A stretch of DNA of 64,000 nt from Altibacter sp. HG106 (GCF_028561755.1 NZ_JAQQTD010000001.1:1-64000); one strand, 5' to 3'. Counted from the first letter of the stretch, positions 44,604 to 53,807 are shown. A program made the numbers and translations. The notes: generated from the sequence alone by a model not told the origin.

Positions 44604-46607
44604 ATGGAACACCAAAAAACATCCGCTCCAATATTCGACTATTCCACCTACGAGCTTGCACCCGAAATACTATTAGATCTTTATAAGGGTATTTTGCTCC
44701 CTCGAATGATCGAGGAAAAAATGCTCATCTTACTTCGACAGGGAAAGATCTCCAAATGGTTTAGCGGAATCGGCCAAGAGGCCATTTCTGTAGGAGTGGC
44801 ATCGGTACTTCAGAAGGAGGAATATATTTTACCAATGCATCGAAATCTCGGTGTTTTTACCATGAGAGACATCCCTTTATATCGCTTATTCGAGCAATGG
44901 CAAGGCAAGGCAAATGGTTTTACCAAGGGGCGGGATCGCAGCTTTCACTTCGGAACCCAAGAATACAATATTGTGGGTATGATCTCTCACTTGGGTCCAC
45001 AATTTGGCGTAGCCGACGGAATTGCTTTAGGAAATCTCCTTAAGAACAATGGGCAGGTTTGCGCCGTTTTTACCGGTGAAGGCGGCACCAGCGAAGGAGA
45101 CATACACGAAGCGCTTAACGTTGCTTCGGTATGGCAACTCCCTGTACTGTTTTGTATTGAGAATAATGGCTACGGTCTCTCAACTCCTACCGAAGAACAA
45201 TACCGTTGCGAGCACTTAGCCGATAGGGCACAAGGATACGGAATGGAATCACATATCATAGAAGGTAACAATATCGTAGCGGTGTATGGTAAACTGAAAG
45301 AAATTGTGGAGGACATGCGACAGCATCCAAAACCCGTATTAGTAGAGTTTAAAACCTTCCGGATGCGCGGTCACGAAGAGGCGAGCGGTACAAAATATGT
45401 GCCTCAGAACCTTATGGATCATTGGGAAGAAAAAGATCCCGTACGCAACTTTGAGCGGTACTTGATGGAAACCGGTATCCTTTCAGAAACCAAGAACGAA
45501 ACCTACAAAACCACTATAAAAAACGAAATCGACAAGCATCTGGAGCTTGCTTTTAACGCGCCTGAGATTATACCTTCGTTACCCGAGGAACTCACCGATG
45601 TTTTTCACCAAGACGAAACTCCGGAAGTGCCTCCGGCTACGGAAACCAAGGAAATCCGACTTGTAGATGCTATCTCTGAAGGCTTGCGCCAATCGATGGA
45701 ACAGCACGATAATTTGGTGATCATGGGGCAGGACATTGCCGAGTACGGTGGTGTTTTCAAAATCACAGAAGGCTTTGTAGAAGTCTTCGGAAAGGATCGC
45801 GTTCGAAACACTCCTATATGCGAATCGGCGATCGTTTCAGCAGCCATGGGACTTTCTATCAATGGATTTAAAGCGGTAATGGAAATGCAATTTGGCGATT
45901 TCGTGACTTCCGGGTTCAATCCTATCGTGAACTATTTAGCGAAGAGTCATTATCGCTGGAATCAAAAGGCAGACGTGGTAATCAGAATGCCATGTGGCGC
46001 CGGAGTAGGAGCAGGTCCGTTTCACAGTCAGACGAACGAAGCCTGGTTTACCCACACACCCGGATTAAAAGTAGTGTATCCGGCCTTCCCTTACGATGCC
46101 AAAGGCTTATTGGCTAGTGCCATTAATGACCCGAACCCGGTGCTTTTCTTTGAGCACAAGGCCTTGTATCGCAGTATTCGGCAGGAGGTGCCAACCGATT
46201 ATTATACGCTTCCGCTAGGCAAGGCAGCGTCTATTAAAGAAGGAACACAACTGAGCATTATCACTTACGGAGCCGGCGTACATTGGGCCATGAAAGTAGT
46301 GGATAGTGTAGCTGTTTCCGCAGATATCATAGACCTGAGAACATTGACACCCTTAGATACAGAAGCCATTTTTGCCTCTGTCCGCAAAACGAATAAGGTC
46401 ATAATTCTTCAAGAAGATTCCTTGTTTGGAGGCATTGCTTCCGATATCGCTTCGCTTCTGGCAGAACATTGTTTTGAAGCATTGGATGCGCCCATTAAAA
46501 GAGTGGCTAGTTTGGAGACCCCCATTCCGTTCGCTAAAGCATTAGAAGAACAGTATCTTCCTAAAGAACGGTTAAAGGAGGCTATACACGAGTTGCTCGC
46601 TTATTAA
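44604..46607 (+). CDS. Fused alpha-ketoacid dehydrogenase E1 (alpha-beta)
   Basis: About 667 residues from the ATG at 44604. N-terminal E1-alpha half (about 20-330) with thiamine-diphosphate motif GEGGTSEGDIHEALN, and a C-terminal E1-beta transketolase-like half (about 350-667) with EYGGVFKITEGFVE and the CESAIVSAAMG region. Such fusions form branched-chain or pyruvate-type dehydrogenase E1 in Bacteroidota. No E2 or E3 gene is nearby. A TACTTTTG -7 box (44578-44585) is upstream. The TTG at 44583 is too close to that box to be the start. Confidence 0.93.
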   Translation: MEHQKTSAPIFDYSTYELAPEILLDLYKGILLPRMIEEKMLILLRQGKISKWFSGIGQEAISVGVASVLQKEEYILPMHRNLGVFTMRDIPLYRLFEQWQGKANGFTKGRDRSFHFGTQEYNIVGMISHLGPQFGVADGIALGNLLKNNGQVCAVFTGEGGTSEGDIHEALNVASVWQLPVLFCIENNGYGLSTPTEEQYRCEHLADRAQGYGMESHIIEGNNIVAVYGKLKEIVEDMRQHPKPVLVEFKTFRMRGHEEASGTKYVPQNLMDHWEEKDPVRNFERYLMETGILSETKNETYKTTIKNEIDKHLELAFNAPEIIPSLPEELTDVFHQDETPEVPPATETKEIRLVDAISEGLRQSMEQHDNLVIMGQDIAEYGGVFKITEGFVEVFGKDRVRNTPICESAIVSAAMGLSINGFKAVMEMQFGDFVTSGFNPIVNYLAKSHYRWNQKADVVIRMPCGAGVGAGPFHSQTNEAWFTHTPGLKVVYPAFPYDAKGLLASAINDPNPVLFFEHKALYRSIRQEVPTDYYTLPLGKAASIKEGTQLSIITYGAGVHWAMKVVDSVAVSADIIDLRTLTPLDTEAIFASVRKTNKVIILQEDSLFGGIASDIASLLAEHCFEALDAPIKRVASLETPIPFAKALEEQYLPKERLKEAIHELLAY

Positions 46608-46617
46608 TACTTTAACA

Positions 46618-46650
46618 TTTGCTGTTAAACTTCGCACAAACATAGTTTTA
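46618..46650 (+). promoter_or_regulatory. Putative promoter for DUF1328 gene
   Basis: TTTG (46618-46621), 21-nt spacer, TAGTTTTA (46643-46650; one mismatch to TAnnTTTG). Start about 46657, leader about 47 nt to ATG 46704. Confidence 0.42.
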
Positions 46651-46703
46651 CCGCCTCGTTTTTGATGTACTTTAGAACTACTAATCATTAAAAACTAGAA
46701 ACT

Positions 46704-46865
46704 ATGTTACGCTGGATTATTATTTTTCTGATCATCGCTTTAGTTGCCGCTGTCTTTGGATTTGGTGGAATTGCTGAAGGAGCCACAGACATCGCTCAAA
46801 TCATTTTTTACATTTTCATTGTACTGCTGGTACTTTCCTTACTATCGCGTTTATTCAGAAGATAG
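46704..46865 (+). CDS. DUF1328 (YtjA-like) small membrane protein
   Basis: 53 residues: [20 protein letters not shown], then [12 protein letters not shown] and a second membrane span ending in LSRLFRR. It matches the widespread two-span DUF1328 family in length and in the G-G-I-A-x-x-A-T-D-I-A motif. Function unknown; members are linked to stress in enterobacteria. It lies 33 bp before the lipoprotein gene. Confidence 0.9.
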   Translation: MLRWIIIFLIIALVAAVFGFGGIAEGATDIAQIIFYIFIVLLVLSLLSRLFRR

Positions 46866-46898
46866 AAACGACACAAATTTTAATCTAAACCAACACTT

Positions 46899-47378
46899 AT
46901 GAAAAAAGTACTTGCAGTTTTGCTGTTGGCGTTTGTTGCCTTTGGCTGCGGAACCCCAAAAACAGTGAAAGAATCTAAACGAGTAATAAAAGGGTACTGG
47001 AGCCTGAACAACATCTCTTACAGCGAATCCGGTACATACAACGTCACACTCCTCAACGACACCTCTAAAGAATGTTTTGAAGGGAGTACGTGGCGGTTTA
47101 TTCCGAATAATAACACCGGGATCTACACGGTCAACAATGGGAACTGTCCCACAGGAGATCGTAACTTTATCTTTACGATACAAGAAGTTGATCCGGCAAC
47201 GGGACTGTATGATTTCCTTCTGAAGCCTACGATGAAACGCGGAAAACCCGATGATTCAGTAGGATTCCGATTAAACCTTACCCAACTTACCGAAAATACG
47301 ATGCGTTGGGAGCAGACCGTATCTGTAGAAGGAGCGCCCTTTACTATTTATATGAACTTTACTAAAATTGAAGAATAA
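46899..47378 (+). CDS. Lipocalin-like lipoprotein
   Basis: 159 residues. Lipobox in VLLLAFVAFGC with Cys17 as lipidation site. The mature part is a beta-rich lipocalin-like fold: KGYWSLNNISYSESGTYNVTL, GSTWRFIPNNNTGIYT and a late strand FTIYMNFTKIEE. Outer-membrane anchored, ligand unknown. Its TAA overlaps the ATG of the OmpA gene (TAATG). Confidence 0.85.
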   Translation: MKKVLAVLLLAFVAFGCGTPKTVKESKRVIKGYWSLNNISYSESGTYNVTLLNDTSKECFEGSTWRFIPNNNTGIYTVNNGNCPTGDRNFIFTIQEVDPATGLYDFLLKPTMKRGKPDDSVGFRLNLTQLTENTMRWEQTVSVEGAPFTIYMNFTKIEE

Positions 47379-48088
47379 TGAAGACTTTTTTTAAGAATAT
47401 ATCCATAGTTGCGTTAGCCGTTGTGTTTACGGCGAGTTTCGTAAGTTGCGAAGCGACGCGTAATGCCAACAACAAACAGAAAGGTGCCGTTATCGGCGCT
47501 GCCGGTGGTGCCATTTTAGGTGCGATCATCGGAAATAACGCCGGGAAAGGCGGAAATGGAGAAATTGGAGCCGTTATCGGTGGTGTTGTTGGAGGTACAG
47601 CCGGTGTGCTCATTGGTGATAAAATGGACAAACAAGCGCAGAAGATTGAGCAGGAGATACCCGGCGCTCAAGTAGAGCGTGTAGATGACGGAATCGTTGT
47701 GACCTTCGATGAGAATAGTGGTGTGTACTTCGACACCAATAAATACAATATCAATGCAGCCTCTCAGGAAACGCTCAACAAATTAGCTGCGGTACTAGTA
47801 GAATATCCAGATACCGACGTACTCGTGGTAGGACATACCGATAGTACGGGTACCGATGCCTACAACATGGAACTATCGAAAAACCGTGCGTATGCGGTAA
47901 CCAATTATTTCACCCAAAATCGCGGACTGAGTTCTGGACGCTTTACAACCAACTGGTTTGGCGAACAGAGCCCGATTGCAGACAACAGCACCGCCGAAGG
48001 TCGTGCTCAAAACCGCCGTGTGAACGTAGCCATTGTACCGAACGAAAAAATGGTGCAAGACGCTGAAAGAGAAGCAAGCGGAAACTAA
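47378..48088 (+). CDS. OmpA family lipoprotein with glycine zipper
   Basis: 236 residues. Lipobox TASFVSC, a glycine-zipper region (about 32-80, GAAGGAILGAIIGNNAG and repeats), then an OmpA_C peptidoglycan-binding domain (about 110-220) with DVLVVGHTDSTG and the NRRVNVAI end. It likely anchors the outer membrane to peptidoglycan. Coupled to the lipocalin-like gene, and followed by a terminator. Confidence 0.93.
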   Translation: MKTFFKNISIVALAVVFTASFVSCEATRNANNKQKGAVIGAAGGAILGAIIGNNAGKGGNGEIGAVIGGVVGGTAGVLIGDKMDKQAQKIEQEIPGAQVERVDDGIVVTFDENSGVYFDTNKYNINAASQETLNKLAAVLVEYPDTDVLVVGHTDSTGTDAYNMELSKNRAYAVTNYFTQNRGLSSGRFTTNWFGEQSPIADNSTAEGRAQNRRVNVAIVPNEKMVQDAEREASGN

Positions 48089-48109
48089 GCATTCGCCTTG
48101 CCAAATTTA

Positions 48110-48140
48110 AAACCCGTCAGACCTACATGGCGGGTTTTTT
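48110..48140 (+). terminator. Intrinsic terminator after ompA-like gene
   Basis: AAACCCG (48110-48116) / CGGGTTT (48131-48137) with further Ts. It separates the lipoprotein pair from the polyketide cluster and covers the open frame upstream of the oxidoreductase ATG at 48166. Confidence 0.75.
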
Positions 48141-48165
48141 ATTTGATATATTTACCGTTCGCGCT

Positions 48166-49284
48166 ATGAAGTCATACGATATTATCATTATTGGAGGAGG
48201 CTTGGCCGGACTCTGTTGTGCTGTTCATCTGGCACAAGAGGGTGTCGCGGTCTGTTTGCTTGAGAAAAATACGTATCCGCATCACAAGGTTTGTGGAGAG
48301 TATATCTCCAATGAAGTGGTAGGTTATCTCAAACGCCTGGGTGTCGATCCGCTCAAAGAGGGAGCGGTGGCTATCAAAGAATTACATTGGTCAACTGCCA
48401 ATGGCAAAGACGTGTGCATCGATCTTCCGTTGGGTGGCTTCGGAATGAGTCGCTTTGCCTTAGACTATTTACTATTTAAAAAAGCCTCTGAGCGCGCAGA
48501 GGTGCGGCAGGCGACAGTTATCGATGTGGCATTCCAGAACGATACCTTCACAGTGACAACCCAGGCTGGAGATTCTTTTGAAGCAGGCTTCGTGGTCGGC
48601 GCCTTCGGAAAACGATCAGGCTTGGATAAGGTCTTACAGCGCTCTTTTATTGAAAAGCGAACCTCCTGGATGGCGGTAAAAGGTCATTATAACTACGAAT
48701 ATCCCGAGCATCGGGTGGGTCTTCATACGTTTGAAGGCGGGTATTGCGGTCTCTCGCGAACCGAATCCGGCAGCGTGAATGCCTGTTACCTGGCGACTGT
48801 TCCTTCTTTCAAAAAAAGTGGAAGTCTGAAACACCATCAACAGCAAGTGGTTTCCAGTAATCCTATTTTGTATCGTTTCTTTTCAGAAGCCACACCGCTC
48901 TTTGACGCGCCCCTTACCATCAGTCAGATTTCCTTCGCCCGTAAACCTCCCGTAGAACAACATATTTTCATGGTGGGCGATAGTGCCGGACTCATTCATC
49001 CGCTGTGCGGAAATGGCATGGCGATGGCTATTCATGGGGCAAAAATTTTCTGTGAATTATTTGTACATGCATCCAAAACAGGCACCATCATTCGGCAGCA
49101 ATTGGAACAGGAATACGAGAGAAAATGGGCTGACACCTTTTCGAGCCGCCTACGTACTGGAAGTTACATTCAGCAACTACTCCTTCGTCCGTTCTGGGCA
49201 AATGCAGGGTATCAAGTGGTGCGGGCAGTACCCGGACTCCTCAAAAAAGTGATTCAACAAACCCATGGAGCACCGCTGGCATAA
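48166..49284 (+). CDS. FAD-dependent oxidoreductase (UbiH/geranylgeranyl-reductase-like)
   Basis: 372 residues. N-terminal FAD motif IIIGGGLAGLCCAVHLA, the second FAD motif in MVGDSAGLIHPLCGNGMAMAIHGA, and no membrane anchor. This is a flavoprotein monooxygenase or reductase of the PHBH superfamily. In the srs pathway of Streptomyces, a flavin hydroxylase acts after the type III PKS, so a ring-hydroxylation role is plausible here. The methyltransferase gene starts 1 nt before its stop ends (TAATG). I use the ATG at 48166 since the earlier start lies in the terminator. Confidence 0.85.
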   Translation: MKSYDIIIIGGGLAGLCCAVHLAQEGVAVCLLEKNTYPHHKVCGEYISNEVVGYLKRLGVDPLKEGAVAIKELHWSTANGKDVCIDLPLGGFGMSRFALDYLLFKKASERAEVRQATVIDVAFQNDTFTVTTQAGDSFEAGFVVGAFGKRSGLDKVLQRSFIEKRTSWMAVKGHYNYEYPEHRVGLHTFEGGYCGLSRTESGSVNACYLATVPSFKKSGSLKHHQQQVVSSNPILYRFFSEATPLFDAPLTISQISFARKPPVEQHIFMVGDSAGLIHPLCGNGMAMAIHGAKIFCELFVHASKTGTIIRQQLEQEYERKWADTFSSRLRTGSYIQQLLLRPFWANAGYQVVRAVPGLLKKVIQQTHGAPLA

Positions 49285-49997
49285 TGGTTCAGTTTTCATC
49301 AACATATCGATCAAAGGAGGCTGAAATCATGGACGATTTCGAACTACACGGTGCCGAAATGCAACAACTTTTAACCGATCTGAAGACCGTCAACCGCTTG
49401 CTGGGAGGAAATGAGGTGACACTTTCCGGTATTGAACAATTGCTTCCGAAGCACCCTTTAACAAGGCCAATCACCATTTTAGATGTGGGCTGTGGCGATG
49501 GTGAAATGCTCCGACAGTGCGCACGTTATTTCCGAAGCAAAAATCAAGAAATTAAGTGTCTGGGCATTGATGCGAATCCGCATATTCTGGAGGAGGCCGC
49601 AACCCGTTCGGCCGATTTTCAAAACATTCGCTTTCAAAAGCATGATGTGTTTTCTACAAACGCCTCATTACCGCCATTCGATATTGCCTGCTGCACCTTA
49701 TTCTTGCATCATTTTAAGAATGACCAAATTCGTTTGCTCTTACAACAGTTCAGTGAGCAAGCCGCCCTGGGAGTAGTGGTTAACGATCTTGCCAGAAATC
49801 GTTGGGCATTTGAGTTGTTTAAACTATTTGGTTCTCTATTTTTGAAAAGTAAGATCGCAAAACACGACGGATTGGTTTCCGTAGCGAGAGGATTTAAAAA
49901 AGAAGAATTATTGGAACTGAGCAATACGATTGAAGGACACCATCAGATCACCCTGAAATGGGCATTTCGATACCAATGGATAATCACAAAACTATGA
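49284..49997 (+). CDS. SAM-dependent methyltransferase of the type III PKS cluster
   Basis: 237 residues. Motif I ILDVGCGDGEMLRQC at about 70-84 and motif II ACCTLFLHHF at about 130-140 of a class I fold. Probably methylates the polyketide product or its oxidised form on oxygen or carbon. It begins at the TAATG junction with the oxidoreductase and ends in a 4-nt overlap with the type III PKS, which argues for one transcript and coordinated synthesis. Confidence 0.85.
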   Translation: MVQFSSTYRSKEAEIMDDFELHGAEMQQLLTDLKTVNRLLGGNEVTLSGIEQLLPKHPLTRPITILDVGCGDGEMLRQCARYFRSKNQEIKCLGIDANPHILEEAATRSADFQNIRFQKHDVFSTNASLPPFDIACCTLFLHHFKNDQIRLLLQQFSEQAALGVVVNDLARNRWAFELFKLFGSLFLKSKIAKHDGLVSVARGFKKEELLELSNTIEGHHQITLKWAFRYQWIITKL

Positions 49998-51046
49998 GCG
50001 TACACATTCCTGCAGTGGCTAAACAGCTACCTCCGTACACGAGAAATACTTCGGAAATACTTCCGTTTGTAGAAATGTGGATGAGCGGGCAAGACAAACG
50101 ATTCCAGCGTAAGGTGATGAAGATCTTTGAAGGCGCTGGAGTAGATCGCCGCTACGCCATCATGGACGCACCCGATGTTTTTGAGCATACCTCTTTTGAA
50201 GCGCGAAACGAGCTGTATGTGGAGGCAATGAAAAAATTAGGCAAACAATCGCTTGAGAAAGCCTTGCAAAAAGCGCAGTGGAATCCAAAAGAGATAGATT
50301 TTATAATCACCGTGAGCTGCACAGGCATCATGATTCCTTCCGTAGATGCGTATCTGATCAACGAATTGGGCATGCGACAAGATATCGTTCGCTTGCCGGT
50401 TACCGAAATGGGCTGCGCGGCCGGTATCTCGGGAATGATCTATGCCTATCAGTTTTTAAAAGCGAATCCCGGGAAGCGCGCTGCCGTGATCGCTCTCGAA
50501 TCGCCTACCGCCACCTTTCAATGGAATGATTATTCGATGGTAAACATTGTTAGCGCCGCTATTTTTGGCGATGGTGCGGCCTGTGTGCTATTGTCTTCTG
50601 AAGAAAATGCCACCGGACCCAAAATTATCGATGAAGGGATGTATCACTTTTACGATGCTACCCACATGATGGGCTTTAAATTGGTGCATAGCGGACTCCA
50701 AATGATCTTAGATAAATCGGTCCCGGAAACGATCGCAACACATTTTCCGAAAATCATTCATCCATTTTTAGAACGCAATGGAAAAACAATTGAAGACGTA
50801 GATCATTTGATCTTTCATCCGGGCGGGAAGAAGATCGTGCAAACCGTTGAAGACTTATTCGGAAGCCTCGGTAAAAATATTGATGATACAAAGGCCGTTC
50901 TCAAAGAATACGGAAATATGAGCAGCGCAACGGTACTATATGTTTTGGAACGTTTCATGGACCGAAACCCGGAACCGGGCAGTTTAGGGATTATGCTCAG
51001 TTTTGGACCTGGATTCTCGGCCCAACGGATCTTATTAGAGTTTTGA
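49994..51046 (+). CDS. Type III polyketide synthase (chalcone/stilbene synthase-like)
   Basis: 350 residues. Catalytic triad Cys141 (TEMGCAAG), His275 (FHPGGKK) and Asn308 (YGNMSSATV) are in place, as in PhlD-, ArsB- and SrsA-type enzymes. It condenses malonyl-CoA onto an acyl starter to give resorcinols or pyrones. The start is the ATG at 49994, which overlaps the methyltransferase stop; an upstream start is possible but unneeded. The adjacent fatty-acyl modules suggest a long-chain ACP-bound starter. The product is unknown. Confidence 0.92.
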   Translation: MSVHIPAVAKQLPPYTRNTSEILPFVEMWMSGQDKRFQRKVMKIFEGAGVDRRYAIMDAPDVFEHTSFEARNELYVEAMKKLGKQSLEKALQKAQWNPKEIDFIITVSCTGIMIPSVDAYLINELGMRQDIVRLPVTEMGCAAGISGMIYAYQFLKANPGKRAAVIALESPTATFQWNDYSMVNIVSAAIFGDGAACVLLSSEENATGPKIIDEGMYHFYDATHMMGFKLVHSGLQMILDKSVPETIATHFPKIIHPFLERNGKTIEDVDHLIFHPGGKKIVQTVEDLFGSLGKNIDDTKAVLKEYGNMSSATVLYVLERFMDRNPEPGSLGIMLSFGPGFSAQRILLEF

Positions 51047-51047
51047 T

Positions 51048-51824
51048 ATGACACAACAATCAATAAAAAATCAGTGGGCGTTAGTAATAGGGGGCAGTAG
51101 CGGACTCGGTTGGGCGTCTGCCGCTCAGTTAGCGGAGGACGGATATCATCTGTGCATTGTGCATCGCACTCGTAGAAGTGCCTTAAAAGAGTTTGAAGCA
51201 AAAGCGCTCGCCTTAGAAGAACACGGTATACAAGTTCTCCAATTCAATCAAAATGCGTTAGCAACAGAGACCATTAATAAGGTGCTTTTGGAACTCCCAA
51301 AACAGTCCGTTGCCGTCCTAATCCACAGTATTGCCAAGGGAAGCTTGAAGCCTATGAATACGTCTGAGGGAGCGTTACAGATTGAAGATCTCAATATTAC
51401 CTTGCACGCTATGGCTACGAATTGGTACCAATGGACACAATTGGCCATTAACACAGATCGCTTGGCGCATTCGGTGTGTAATGTGGCCTTTACTAGCGAA
51501 GGAAACAATAAGGTTTGGCCCGGATATGGGGCCGTATCTGCTGCCAAAGCTACTCTGGAAGCCTTAATGCGTCAAATGGCGGTAGAATTTGCCCCCAAGG
51601 GAATTCGCACCAATTGTATTCAGGCAGGAACCACCATAACCCCTTCGTTTGAAATGATCCCGGGGAGTGAGCAATTGGCTAAAATGGCGGAAAAAAGAAA
51701 TCCGTTTCAGCGACTCACAACGCCTAAGGACATCGGAAATGTGGTTTCCATACTTTCTTCGGAAAAAGGAGCCTGGATCAATGGTACCGTACTCATAGCC
51801 GACGGTGGCGAACACTTGCGCTAA
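51048..51824 (+). CDS. SDR family enoyl-ACP-reductase-like protein
   Basis: 258 residues. Rossmann motif GGSSGLGWASA, then YGAVSAAK, in which Tyr and Lys are separated by six residues (Tyr-x6-Lys), the FabI/FabL spacing rather than the Tyr-x3-Lys of ketoreductases. Ends WINGTVLIADGG. It would reduce enoyl-ACP in a dedicated acyl chain pathway. Lies 1 bp after the type III PKS and overlaps the dehydratase by 1 nt. Confidence 0.82.
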   Translation: MTQQSIKNQWALVIGGSSGLGWASAAQLAEDGYHLCIVHRTRRSALKEFEAKALALEEHGIQVLQFNQNALATETINKVLLELPKQSVAVLIHSIAKGSLKPMNTSEGALQIEDLNITLHAMATNWYQWTQLAINTDRLAHSVCNVAFTSEGNNKVWPGYGAVSAAKATLEALMRQMAVEFAPKGIRTNCIQAGTTITPSFEMIPGSEQLAKMAEKRNPFQRLTTPKDIGNVVSILSSEKGAWINGTVLIADGGEHLR

Positions 51825-52273
51825 TGACAAAAAAGTTTCAATACATACTCGATCAGCTGCCCTACAAAGCACCCTTTCGCTTTATTGATCATCTCACGCA
51901 TGTGGATGAAGAGGGTGCGTCAGGCACCTTCACATTTTCAGAAACCTTAGATTTTTATCAGGGTCATTTTGTAAACCATCCGGTTACCCCCGGAGTGATC
52001 CTCACCGAATGTATGGCGCAAATTGGGGTGGTATGCTTAGGACTTTTTTTAGCCGCTTCGGAAAAACTCTCTGATACGGCTACCGTCGCACTTAGTGAAA
52101 CGAATATTGTATTTCATAAAGCGGTATTTCCGGGAGAAAAGGTGTTTGTTGCCTCAGAGAAAGTATACTTCCGCTTCGGAAAGCTAAAATGTAAGGTGCG
52201 CATGAAGAATACCAAGGAGGAAGTCGTTTGCCAGGGCACTATTAGTGGCATGTTAATTCAACCAGACTTATGA
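51824..52273 (+). CDS. FabZ-like 3-hydroxyacyl-ACP dehydratase
   Basis: 149 residues, hot-dog fold. The motif GHFVNHPVTPGVILTECMAQ keeps the catalytic His and Glu but has Val-Asn-His in place of the usual Pro-Gly-Arg. It dehydrates 3-hydroxyacyl-ACP. Its 3' end overlaps the ketosynthase by 4 nt. Located between the reductase and the ketosynthase, so part of a small fatty acid synthase type II set. Confidence 0.88.
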   Translation: MTKKFQYILDQLPYKAPFRFIDHLTHVDEEGASGTFTFSETLDFYQGHFVNHPVTPGVILTECMAQIGVVCLGLFLAASEKLSDTATVALSETNIVFHKAVFPGEKVFVASEKVYFRFGKLKCKVRMKNTKEEVVCQGTISGMLIQPDL

Positions 52274-53541
52274 AACCACGCATTGTTATCACCGGACTGG
52301 GAATCGTTGCTCCCAATGGAGTGGGTTGCACCAACTTTGAAGCCGCTTTGCGTTCGGGAAGCTCGGGCATTCGTTTTTTTCCGGAGTTAGAAGCCTTGAA
52401 GTTCTCATGCCAGATAGGAGGGAAGCCGCCTCTTACGCAAAACATCATAGACGCCAATTTGTCTGCGCTACAGCAACGGAACTTTAATGCCAACGGAATT
52501 CTATACGGAATCATTTCCGGAATGGAAGCCTTACGAGATGCCAATATACGCCCTGCCACTGCCGAGGAAGATCCGTTATGGAACCTCGGGATCATCTTTG
52601 GAACGGGCACAAGTGGTGTTGACAAGTTTCGCGAAGCCATCTACCAGGTAGATGATAAAAAAGTACGTCGATTAGGAAGCACTACGGTGGTTCAAACGAT
52701 GGCTAGCGGTATTAGTGCCTATTTGGGAGGCATGATAGGTGCCGGAAATCGAGTTACCACCAACTCGGCTGCCTGTGCCACCGGCACCGAAGCCTTGCTT
52801 CTTGGGTATGAACACTTGGTGGCCGGAAAAGCAAGGCAAATGCTCTGTGGTAGCTGCAGTGATGACGGTCCGTATCTCTGGGGTGGTTTTGATGCCATGC
52901 GCGTCACCACCTGGAAATACAATGATGCACCAGAACAGGGCTCGCGGCCCTTGAGTGCTTCCGCCAGTGGATTTGTTCCTGCAAGTGGTGCCGGAGCCTA
53001 CGTGCTAGAAACCCTGGAAAGCGCCAAGGCAAGAGGCGCTACAATGTACGCGGAAGTACTGGGAGGCGCCATCAATAACGGTGGGCAACGCCTTGGTGGT
53101 AGCATGACCGCTCCTAACAACACGGCGGTGCAACGTTGCATCATCGATGCACTTAGTAATAGCCAGGTTTCCGCTTCAGAAATCGATTATATCAATGGGC
53201 ATTTAACGGCGACCGTTAAAGATCCGGTAGAAATAGACAATTGGTGCAAAGCGTTGCAACGTTCCGGAGCGGACTTCCCCTATATCAACTCGCTCAAAGG
53301 AATGATCGGGCATGGCTTGGCGGCAAGCGGTAGTATGGAAATTGTTGCTAGCCTACTTCAGTTAAAACACAACTTTATTTTCCCCAATGTAAATGCAGAA
53401 GATCTTCATCCGGATATTGAAAATCAAGTGGATAGCGATCGCATTCCGAGAAACACTTTAGAAATTCCGCTAACCACCGTGGCAAAAGCGAGTTTCGGTT
53501 TTGGAGATGTCAACGCGTGTGTTATCTTTAGAAAAATTTAA
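52270..53541 (+). CDS. Beta-ketoacyl-ACP synthase, FabF-like
   Basis: 423 residues. Cys169 in NSAACATGTEAL, His311 in YINGHLTAT and His348 in LKGMIGHGLAAS form the C-H-H triad, so it is an active ketosynthase and not a chain-length factor. The first His motif, NGHLTAT, departs from the usual NAHGTST. It elongates an acyl-ACP, presumably the starter for the type III PKS. Overlaps the dehydratase by 4 nt and is followed 6 bp later by the ACP. Confidence 0.9.
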   Translation: MKPRIVITGLGIVAPNGVGCTNFEAALRSGSSGIRFFPELEALKFSCQIGGKPPLTQNIIDANLSALQQRNFNANGILYGIISGMEALRDANIRPATAEEDPLWNLGIIFGTGTSGVDKFREAIYQVDDKKVRRLGSTTVVQTMASGISAYLGGMIGAGNRVTTNSAACATGTEALLLGYEHLVAGKARQMLCGSCSDDGPYLWGGFDAMRVTTWKYNDAPEQGSRPLSASASGFVPASGAGAYVLETLESAKARGATMYAEVLGGAINNGGQRLGGSMTAPNNTAVQRCIIDALSNSQVSASEIDYINGHLTATVKDPVEIDNWCKALQRSGADFPYINSLKGMIGHGLAASGSMEIVASLLQLKHNFIFPNVNAEDLHPDIENQVDSDRIPRNTLEIPLTTVAKASFGFGDVNACVIFRKI

Positions 53542-53547
53542 AACTCC

Positions 53548-53805
53548 ATGACCACCGAACGGATTTACGCCAAATTACTTCCCATTATTCAAAATTATTT
53601 ACCTGAAGATGTTTCTCCAGATGAGGTTGACCCCGATAAGGATCTCACCCGAGAACTGAATATCAATTCGGCACATCTGGTGGATGTGGTTTTAGACGTG
53701 GAAGACGCTTTTGATATTGAGTTTGCAAATGACGATATGGAAAGTTTGCGCACCGTAAACGACGCCATTAAGATCATTCAGAAGAAACTCAACCAAGATG
53801 CCTAA
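53548..53805 (+). CDS. Acyl carrier protein
   Basis: 85 residues, acidic, four-helix pattern. The phosphopantetheine serine is Ser41 in INSAHLVDVV, where the usual Asp-Ser-Leu is replaced by Asn-Ser-Ala-His-Leu. It carries the growing acyl chain for the ketosynthase, dehydratase and reductase encoded just upstream. TerC begins 2 bp after its stop. The altered motif suggests a specialised ACP with its own partner proteins. Confidence 0.88.
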   Translation: MTTERIYAKLLPIIQNYLPEDVSPDEVDPDKDLTRELNINSAHLVDVVLDVEDAFDIEFANDDMESLRTVNDAIKIIQKKLNQDA

Positions 53806-53807
53806 GC

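Noticed and set aside
48127-48165. Earlier start of the FAD oxidoreductase
   Set aside because: It begins in the stem of the terminator behind the OmpA gene and adds no FAD motif.
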